A DNA stretch of 8,008 nucleotides. Source: an uncultured Desulfarculaceae bacterium (GTDB lineage: Bacteria; Desulfobacterota; Desulfarculia; Desulfarculales; Desulfarculaceae). Below, piece after piece: positions 1-5,742 of the stretch. Under the pieces are notes generated by a model. It was not told the origin of the DNA, searched no databases, and saw nothing but the letters and a program-made list of their open reading frames with translations. The DNA lies in contig CALERA010000350.1 of assembly GCA_937908275.1 (NCBI GenBank), positions 1-8,008 of the forward strand, given 5' to 3'. The first letter of the stretch is position 1; every line of letters begins with the position of its first letter. Position numbers and translations under genes: made by a program.

Positions 1-1042
1 CGGCCGTGGCCCGGGCGGCCAACTGCCCGCAGGCCGCGCCGATCTCCGCCCCGCGCGAGCGCCGGAACAGGGCGGTGAGGTTGTTGTCCAGCAGCACCCG
101 CTGGAAGGCCAGGACCGTGGCCTCGTCCGGGGCCTGGAACCCGGCCCCCTCGTGGGGGTTGAAGGGGATCAGGTTGACCTTGCACTTGAGCCCCCGGCAC
201 CACGTGGCCAATTCCAGGGCCTGCTCGGGCCGGTCGTTGACCCCGCCCAGGAGGACGTACTCCAGGGTGATGCGCCGGGTGGGTTTGAGGGGATAGGCCA
301 GGAGCGCGGCCTTCAGGGTGGCCAGGGAGAAGCGCCGGTTGACCGGCATCAGGCGGCTGCGCAGGGCGTCGTTGGAGGCGTTGAGGCTCACCGCCAGGGC
401 GGCCGGAGTGCCCGCGCCCAGGTCGGCCAGGCGGTCGGCCAGGCCCACGGTGCTGACCGTCACCCGGCGCTGGCTCATCTGCAGGCCGTATTCGCCCAGG
501 ATGTGGCCCAGGGCCAGGAGAAGATGGTCAAGGTTGTCCAGGGGTTCGCCCATGCCCATGAAGACCAGGTTGGTCAGCGGCCGGGCCTCGTCGGCCAGGC
601 GGCGGGCGGCCAGCACCTGGCCCACGATCTCGGCCGGGCGCAGGCCGCGGGTGAAGCCCAGGGAGCCGGTGCGGCAGAATTTGCACCCCATGCGGCAACC
701 CACCTGGGAGGAGACGCAGAGGGTGTGGTGGTCCTCTTCCGGGATGAGCACCCCCTCGATGCGCGCGCCGTCCTCCAGGTTGTAGAGCAGCTTGCGGGTG
801 CCGTCGGCGGCGGTGTGGACCTCGGCCGGCTCCAGGTCGGTCAGCCGGGCGGCCTCGGCCAGGCGGGCGCGCAGGTTCTTGGAGAGGTCGGTCATCTCCC
901 CGAAATTCCGCGCCCCACCCAGGTAGAGCCAGCGCAGGACCTGGCGGGCCCGGAAGGGCTTCTCGCCCAGGGAGACCAGGAGTTCCTGCACTCCCTCGGG
1001 GGGCAGGTCGCGCAGATCGGGTTGGTTGCCGGGGTTGCTCAT
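1..1042 (-). CDS. rlmN: Dual-specificity 23S rRNA/tRNA adenine-C2 methyltransferase RlmN (3' end cut by window)
   Basis: This is a cytoplasmic radical-SAM enzyme. In the known family it methylates C2 of A2503 in 23S rRNA and A37 of some tRNAs, using SAM twice. The 347 visible residues run from ATG at 1042 off the left edge. The radical-SAM cluster motif CRMGCKFC (C-x3-C-x2-C) is at residues 116-123, GMGEPLDN at 163-170, and SLNASND, the SAM-binding region, at 219-225. The second catalytic cysteine, in the AACGQL motif, is Cys338, so the catalytic set looks complete and only a short C-terminus is missing. The N-terminal accessory domain (about residues 1-100, ending in RIEGVLIP) is also typical. 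RlmN usually has about 350-390 residues. The ATG is preceded only by AGG at 4 nt, a weak ribosome site. The gene diverges from def. Identification is firm; the closely related Cfr is less likely in this housekeeping setting. Confidence 0.96.
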   Translation of the reverse strand, partial: MSNPGNQPDLRDLPPEGVQELLVSLGEKPFRARQVLRWLYLGGARNFGEMTDLSKNLRARLAEAARLTDLEPAEVHTAADGTRKLLYNLEDGARIEGVLIPEEDHHTLCVSSQVGCRMGCKFCRTGSLGFTRGLRPAEIVGQVLAARRLADEARPLTNLVFMGMGEPLDNLDHLLLALGHILGEYGLQMSQRRVTVSTVGLADRLADLGAGTPAALAVSLNASNDALRSRLMPVNRRFSLATLKAALLAYPLKPTRRITLEYVLLGGVNDRPEQALELATWCRGLKCKVNLIPFNPHEGAGFQAPDEATVLAFQRVLLDNNLTALFRRSRGAEIGAACGQLAARATA

Positions 1043-1048
1043 GGGCCT

Positions 1049-1057
1049 AATATACCA
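1049..1057 (-). promoter_or_regulatory. Extended -10 promoter for rlmN, possibly giving a leaderless mRNA
   Basis: Read on the minus strand the sequence is TGGTATATT: an extended -10 TG at 1057-1056, one base, then TATATT (5 of 6 matches to TATAAT) at 1054-1049. I see no good -35 hexamer 17 bp upstream, which is tolerated for extended -10 promoters. Seven bases downstream of the box is 1042, the A of the rlmN ATG, so transcription would begin at or next to the start codon. This is a motif reading only. Confidence 0.45.
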
Positions 1058-1108
1058 GCCCCCGGACGGCCGCGCGCCGCGCCGGCGGAGGCCCCGGGCC
1101 GAGAATCC

Positions 1109-1136
1109 TTGCTTTCGGGGGCCAGGGCATTATAAT
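1109..1136 (+). promoter_or_regulatory. Sigma-70-type promoter of def
   Basis: A perfect -10 box TATAAT lies at 1131-1136. A partial -35 box TTGCTT (TTG matches) lies at 1109-1114, and the spacer is 16 bp. The predicted start of transcription is about 1142-1143, giving a leader of about 29 nt before the def ATG at 1172. The box stands out in very GC-rich surroundings. Confidence 0.6.
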
Positions 1137-1171
1137 TCCTGTTGATACTCACCCTTGGACCCGGAATCGCC

Positions 1172-1684
1172 ATGGCCATTTTACCTATCCTTTGCTATCC
1201 CGACCCCATCCTGGCCCAGACCTGCCGGCCGGTGGAGGCGGTGGACCGCGCCCTGGTGGAGCTGGCCGAGTCCATGGCCGAGACCATGTACGCCGCCCCG
1301 GGCGTGGGCCTGGCCGCGCCCCAGATCGGCCGGTCGCTCAATCTGGTGGTCATCGACACCGCGCCCAGCGAGGAGCGCGGCACCCCCCTCTTCCTGTTCA
1401 ACCCCCAGATCATGGCCATGAGCGGCCAGACGGTCTACAACGAGGGTTGCCTGTCCATCCCCGGCTACACCGCCGACGTGGACCGGGCCGAGAAGGTGGT
1501 GGTCAGCGCCCTGGACCGCGAGGGCCGGCCCATCACCATCGAGGCCGAGGGCCTGACCGCCATCTGCCTGCAACACGAGATCGACCACCTGGCCGGCCGT
1601 TTGTTCCTGGACCGCATCAGTTCGCTCAAGCGCGCGCTGTACCGCAAGCGCCGGCTCAAGGAGCTGAAAAAAAAGAACGACTAG
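1172..1684 (+). CDS. def: Peptide deformylase
   Basis: A metallohydrolase that removes the formyl group from the N-terminal methionine of nascent proteins at the ribosome exit. It has 170 residues, a normal length. All three family motifs are intact: GVGLAAPQIG at 44-53, EGCLSIP at 91-97 with metal ligand Cys93, and HEIDH at 135-139 with ligands His135 and His139 and catalytic Glu136. The lysine/arginine-rich C-terminal helix (about 151-169) resembles the tail that binds the ribosome in known deformylases. ATG 1172 is chosen because MAILPILCYPDP is the canonical N-terminus. A TTG at 1142 in the same frame would add ten atypical residues and would coincide with the predicted transcription start. 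The ribosome site is weak (GGAA 5 nt upstream). The first codons include TTA and CTT, unusual here, perhaps keeping the start unstructured. fmt, a common neighbour, is absent; def seems to be transcribed alone. Confidence 0.97.
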   Translation: MAILPILCYPDPILAQTCRPVEAVDRALVELAESMAETMYAAPGVGLAAPQIGRSLNLVVIDTAPSEERGTPLFLFNPQIMAMSGQTVYNEGCLSIPGYTADVDRAEKVVVSALDREGRPITIEAEGLTAICLQHEIDHLAGRLFLDRISSLKRALYRKRRLKELKKKND

Positions 1685-1710
1685 CGGGCGTCAGTCGGCC
1701 GGTCAGCCTG

Positions 1711-1741
1711 GGGCGGGGTTCATCCCCCGCCCGCTCATTTT
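1711..1741 (+). terminator. Probable intrinsic terminator of def
   Basis: The stem GGGCGGGG (1711-1718) pairs perfectly with CCCCGCCC (1725-1732) around a 6-nt loop, TTCATC. AGC (1705-1707) and GCT (1733-1735) can add three outer pairs across a bulge. A short T4 run follows at 1738-1741. It starts 26 nt after the def stop codon. The T run is short, so efficiency is uncertain. Confidence 0.65.
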
Positions 1742-1841
1742 GGTGATTCCCCTGTCATGCGTATGCCTCGCCCCATCACCCGCCACCGCCCTGGGCCATG
1801 CGGAGCTACGCTTCTTTCGTCATGAAAATATAGGCCATGGC

Positions 1842-1957
1842 CGTCATTGCGAGGAGCCCTCGGGCGACGAAGCAATCTTCCGAATTTATCACTCCGCTCC
1901 CTATCCCACTTCTTAGCCAGTAGATAGAGAGACTGCTTCGCTGTGCTCGCAGTGACG
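1842..1957. repeat. Imperfect inverted repeat of the GTCATTGCGAGG / CGAAGCAATCT type
   Basis: The left unit carries CGTCATTGCGAG (1842-1853) and CGAAGCAATCT (1868-1878). The right unit is its inverse: AGACTGCTTCG (1930-1940) and CTCGCAGTGACG (1946-1957). The outer arms pair over 12 positions and the inner arms over 11, each with a single T-G wobble in place of a Watson-Crick pair. Unpaired parts are 1854-1867 and 1941-1945, and the loop is 1879-1929. From memory, units of this wording are dispersed in intergenic regions of many unrelated bacteria and often give spurious short ORFs. Function is unknown. In this position it could act as a bidirectional transcript end or mRNA stabiliser, or be a non-autonomous mobile element; no flanking target duplication was recognised. 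Confidence 0.75.
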
Positions 1958-1973
1958 AGAAAGATAGGAAGCT

Positions 1974-2010
1974 GTCATCGCGAGGCGTCGCCAGACGCCG
2001 TGGCGACCTC
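1974..2010 (+). repeat. Further partial unit of the same repeat family
   Basis: The start, GTCATCGCGAGG (1974-1985), matches the first arm of the neighbouring repeat (GTCATTGCGAGG, 1843-1854) with one change, in direct orientation. The rest differs: GGCGTC (1984-1989) and GACGCC (1994-1999) form a perfect 6-bp stem with a 4-nt GCCA loop. Alternatively GTCGCC (1987-1992) pairs with GGCGAC (2002-2007). This looks like a variant unit of the same family. Confidence 0.6.
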
Positions 2011-2027
2011 TCGGCATTTTCCGGGTG

Positions 2028-2051
2028 GCCGGGACAATTCATTGTCCCGGC
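2028..2051. repeat. Perfect palindrome, 11-bp arms
   Basis: GCCGGGACAAT (2028-2038) and ATTGTCCCGGC (2041-2051) are exact inverse complements separated by TC. As RNA this would be a strong hairpin with a 4-6 nt loop. No T run follows on either strand, so it is not a standard intrinsic terminator. It could end transcripts from either side with Rho, protect 3' ends, or be a protein-binding palindrome. Confidence 0.7.
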
Positions 2052-2072
2052 GGCGCTAGCCGCAAGAAGTCC

Positions 2073-2087
2073 CGAGGCTGGGCCTCG
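2073..2087. repeat. Small GC hairpin
   Basis: CGAGGC (2073-2078) and GCCTCG (2082-2087) form a perfect 6-bp stem with a TGG loop. On the minus strand it lies downstream of the glycosyltransferase gene and is followed by GGACTTCTT, which is too mixed to be a convincing T tract. It may add to the 3' end structure of the minus-strand operon. Confidence 0.4.
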
Positions 2088-2162
2088 AAAATGGAACGGA
2101 CTTTCTCGCGGCGCTGCTGGGCCGCGTGGTCGGTTGGGGGAAGGAGAAGAGGGAAACCGCGC

Positions 2163-3209
2163 CTATCCCCGCCGGGGCAGGCGGTTGCGGATGGCGCGGG
2201 TCAGCCAGGCCCCGGCGTCGGCCATGGCCCCCACCGGGTCGGCGGCGGCGATGGCCGCCCGGGCCCGCAGGTCTGCCAGGCTCTGGGGCGCGGTGAAGAG
2301 ATAGCGCCGGGCGTCGGTCAGCCACTGGCCCTTGACCCGCTCCCACTCCGGGTCCGGGGCGGGGTCGCGGGCCTCCACCAGGCGGATCAGCCGGGTCAGG
2401 CCGGCGAACTGCTCCCGGCGCTGGGTTGGGGAAAGGGGGGGCGATTCGATGGCCAGGCGGCGCAATAGCGAGACCTGGGCCGGGGTGAACTCGTCGGCCA
2501 GGCCGGCCCGGACCAGGTTGGCCCAGGCCACGCGATCGGCCACCTGGCGCTGCTCCCCCGCCCGGGCGGCGCTGATCTGGCCGGGGTGGGTGCGGAAGCG
2601 CACCAGGGGTTGGGGCAGGTTGGCCCCCTGGCCCAGAGTCAACAGCCGCGACCAGAGGTCATAGTCCTGGGCGCAGGGCAGGCTGGGGTCATAGGCCAGG
2701 CCGTGGCCGGTCAGGACCTCCCGGCGCAGCAGCACCGAGGTGTGGAAAAAGGCGTTGGCCAGGAGCATCTTGCGCCGGATGGCCCGGTCCGTGGCCGGCT
2801 CGCGCCCCAGCCCGGCGATGGCCCGCCCCGCCCCGTCCATGCGCGCGGCCCAGGTCCCCAGGAGCACCACCGCGGGGTGGGCCTCCAGAAAGGCCACCTG
2901 CTCGGCCAGGCGGTTGGGCAGGGACTCGTCGTCCACGTCCTGCCGGGCCAGGTAGCGCCCTTGGGCCAGCTCCAGCCCCCGGTTCAGGGAGCGGGTCAGG
3001 CCCAGGTTGCCGGGGTTGCGCAGCGGGCGCAGGCGGGCGTCGGCGGACGCCCGGGCGCTGATCAGCTCCCAGGTGTCGTCGCTGGAGCCGTCGTCGATGA
3101 CGATGAATTCCAGGTCGGTCAGGGTCTGGTGCAGGATGGCGTCCAGGGCGGCGGGCAGGAAGGCCCGGCCGTTGTGGACCGACATCAGCACCGTGACCAG
3201 GGGTGGCAT
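2163..3209 (-). CDS. Family 2 (GT-A fold) glycosyltransferase
   Basis: A predicted cytoplasmic or membrane-associated enzyme that transfers a sugar from a nucleotide sugar; donor and acceptor cannot be read from sequence. It has 348 residues. The GT-A domain occupies about residues 1-210: VTVLMSVHNG (5-14) at the first strand, FIVIDDGSSDDT (35-46) for nucleotide binding, the DxD-type metal motif QDVDD (90-94), and QDYDLW (181-186) in the position of the usual ED-type catalytic-base motif. The C-terminal 140 residues are helical, charged and unassigned, with no obvious membrane segment. The start is ATG 3209, just before the family's conserved N-terminus. The frame stays open far upstream inside neuB, but that part has no GT similarity. 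The gene begins 5 nt after the neuB-like stop with no strong ribosome site, suggesting translational coupling and a shared pathway. Confidence 0.9.
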   Translation of the reverse strand: MPPLVTVLMSVHNGRAFLPAALDAILHQTLTDLEFIVIDDGSSDDTWELISARASADARLRPLRNPGNLGLTRSLNRGLELAQGRYLARQDVDDESLPNRLAEQVAFLEAHPAVVLLGTWAARMDGAGRAIAGLGREPATDRAIRRKMLLANAFFHTSVLLRREVLTGHGLAYDPSLPCAQDYDLWSRLLTLGQGANLPQPLVRFRTHPGQISAARAGEQRQVADRVAWANLVRAGLADEFTPAQVSLLRRLAIESPPLSPTQRREQFAGLTRLIRLVEARDPAPDPEWERVKGQWLTDARRYLFTAPQSLADLRARAAIAAADPVGAMADAGAWLTRAIRNRLPRRG

Positions 3210-3214
3210 GGAGG

Positions 3215-4216
3215 TCAGTCCCAGAGGATGTCCGCCTCGCTCAACAGGCGGTCGGCCGGCACCGCCCGGGCCGCCCGCCGGCCCAGGACCTCGGCCAGGC
3301 GCGCGGCCGGGATGCCGAAGCCCGGCTTCTTGACCCCCACCAGGTCGGCGGTGAGCAGGGCCCCGGCCGGGATGTCGACCAGGGAGACCAGGCTTTTCTC
3401 GAAAATGCGCTTCATGTCCAGGTAGCGGCTGGCGTCGGTCTTGTCCACCGGGCTGGCCAGCATGGTCTGCACCGCCCGCACCCCCTGGCAGAGCTGGGCG
3501 AACTCGGCCGGCTCCAGGGAGTGGACCGCGTCGGAGCCGTACATCAGGCGGCTGAAGGTGAAGTGCTTCTCCACCACGCTGGCCCCCAGGCTCACCGCCG
3601 CCAGGCAGGCGTGGCTGGTCAGGGTGTGGTCGGACAGGCCCACCGGCAGGCTGTAGCGCTGTTTCATGGCCAGCATCACGTTGAGCCCCACCCGCTCGTA
3701 GGGGCAGGGATACTCGCTGGTGCACTGCATCACCACCAGATGGTCGTGGCGTTTGAGCACCGCCTCCACCGCCCGGTCCAGCTCGGCCCAGTCGCTCATG
3801 CCCGAGGAGAGCAGCACCGGCTTGCCGGTCTGGGCGATCAGCTCGATCAGGGGCAGGTTGGTCACCTCGCCCGAGGGCACCTTGTAGCGCTCCGCCCCCA
3901 GGTCCTCCAACAGCTCCAGGGCCTGGGCCGAGAAGGGCGAGGAGAGAAAGCCCACCCCCATCTCGGCGCAGCGGAACATCAGCCCCCGCCATTGCTGGGG
4001 GGTGAAGGCGGTGCGCCGGAAGTAGTCCAGGCGGGGCTCGCCCTTGAAATAGGGCGGCATCGGCGCGTCGGCCAGGGTCTCGGCCTCCGCGATGTGGGTC
4101 TGGAACTTCACGGTGTCGGCCCCGGCGGCGGCGGCGGCCTCGATCAGCTTGGCGGCGTTGCCCAGGCTGCCGTCGTGCACCGAGCCCACCTCGGCGATGA
4201 TCTCCACCTGGCTCAT
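3215..4216 (-). CDS. NeuB-family nonulosonic acid (sialic acid-like) synthase
   Basis: Predicted to condense phosphoenolpyruvate with an N-acetylated hexose to form a nine-carbon acidic sugar (neuraminic, legionaminic or pseudaminic type). It has 333 residues, normal for NeuB/PseI/SpsE. The TIM-barrel domain shows IIAEVG (Glu9), KFQTHIAEAETL (37-48), KVPSGE (112-117, PEP site), LSSGMS (136-141), GLSDHT with metal ligand His197, EKHFT with metal ligand His218, and GSDAVHSLEP with Asp229. The spacing 197-218-229 matches that of the meningococcal enzyme as I recall it. A SAF/antifreeze-like domain follows (about 275-333). There VKKPGFGI has Lys297 where many members have Arg. GSVHDGS replaces the commoner GINHNG, so this is a divergent subgroup and the product is not assigned. 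Start ATG 4216 has AGGAGG 12 nt upstream. No neuA or neuC is visible. Confidence 0.88.
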   Translation of the reverse strand: MSQVEIIAEVGSVHDGSLGNAAKLIEAAAAAGADTVKFQTHIAEAETLADAPMPPYFKGEPRLDYFRRTAFTPQQWRGLMFRCAEMGVGFLSSPFSAQALELLEDLGAERYKVPSGEVTNLPLIELIAQTGKPVLLSSGMSDWAELDRAVEAVLKRHDHLVVMQCTSEYPCPYERVGLNVMLAMKQRYSLPVGLSDHTLTSHACLAAVSLGASVVEKHFTFSRLMYGSDAVHSLEPAEFAQLCQGVRAVQTMLASPVDKTDASRYLDMKRIFEKSLVSLVDIPAGALLTADLVGVKKPGFGIPAARLAEVLGRRAARAVPADRLLSEADILWD

Positions 4217-4228
4217 GACCCTTGGCGG

Positions 4229-4234
4229 CCTCCT
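4229..4234 (-). promoter_or_regulatory. Strong Shine-Dalgarno of the NeuB-family gene, long spacing
   Basis: AGGAGG reads on the minus strand 12 nt before the ATG at 4216. This is longer than the usual 5-9 nt. A second, weaker AAGGG (4223-4219) lies only 2 nt before the ATG. No alternative ATG, GTG or TTG in frame fits better, so the start is kept. Confidence 0.5.
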
Positions 4235-4268
4235 GGCGTGGCGGGAAAAAGAAACGCAGCCGGCCGGC

Positions 4269-5687
<1,419 letters not shown>

Positions 5688-5694
5688 GCGCCAG

Positions 5695-5699
5695 TCCTT
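5695..5699 (-). promoter_or_regulatory. Shine-Dalgarno of the sigma-54 activator gene
   Basis: AAGGA reads on the minus strand, 7 nt before ATG 5687. This fixes the start. MPDPQAKKVLIVD is then a normal receiver-domain N-terminus. Confidence 0.6.
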
Positions 5700-5742
5700 G
5701 GCCGCCGGGTTAAGCGCGCAGAGACATCACGATAATATACAT

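Larger units (their letters stand above)
1742..2162. other. Gene-free spacer between convergent units, rich in inverted repeats
   Basis: No credible protein gene is seen in this stretch of about 420 bp. From left to right it holds an undistinguished segment (1742-1841), a large imperfect inverted repeat (1842-1957), a related partial unit (1974-2010), a perfect palindrome (2028-2051), two small GC hairpins (2073-2087; 2107-2126) and a pure purine run (2136-2156). The centre (about 1800-1970) is visibly richer in A/T than the flanking genes. The only frame of any size (1806-2042, minus strand) is read through the repeat units and contains the peptide style (LRAQRS, LLAMTA) that such repeats produce in many genomes, so I do not call it a gene. 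Confidence 0.8.

Noticed and set aside
152..1135. 327-codon plus-strand open frame opposite rlmN
   Set aside because: Antisense shadow of a clear rlmN gene; composition is Gly/Gln/Ala-rich with no recognisable domain.
1142..1171. TTG start ten codons upstream of the def ATG
   Set aside because: It coincides with the predicted transcription start, has no ribosome site, and adds residues not typical of deformylases.
1842..2051. CRISPR array
   Set aside because: The repeats are inverted and variable, with no regular repeat-spacer periodicity, and no cas gene is nearby.
3210..3992. Upstream extension of the glycosyltransferase frame to 609 residues
   Set aside because: The extra 261 residues are read out of frame through the NeuB-family gene and are Gly/Arg/Pro-rich; the GT2 N-terminal motif starts right after ATG 3209.
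4245..4268. GC palindrome GCCGGCCGGC followed on the minus strand by a T-rich stretch, as a terminator between the activator and NeuB-family genes
   Set aside because: A self-complementary 10-mer with no spacer can form only about three pairs around a 4-nt loop, and the T-rich run is interrupted. A weak attenuator cannot be excluded, but it is not listed as a terminator.
4217..4268. Sigma-54 (-24/-12) promoter in front of the NeuB-family gene
   Set aside because: I searched the gap by eye for TGGC-N-TTGC-type elements because of the adjacent activator and found none with the right spacing.
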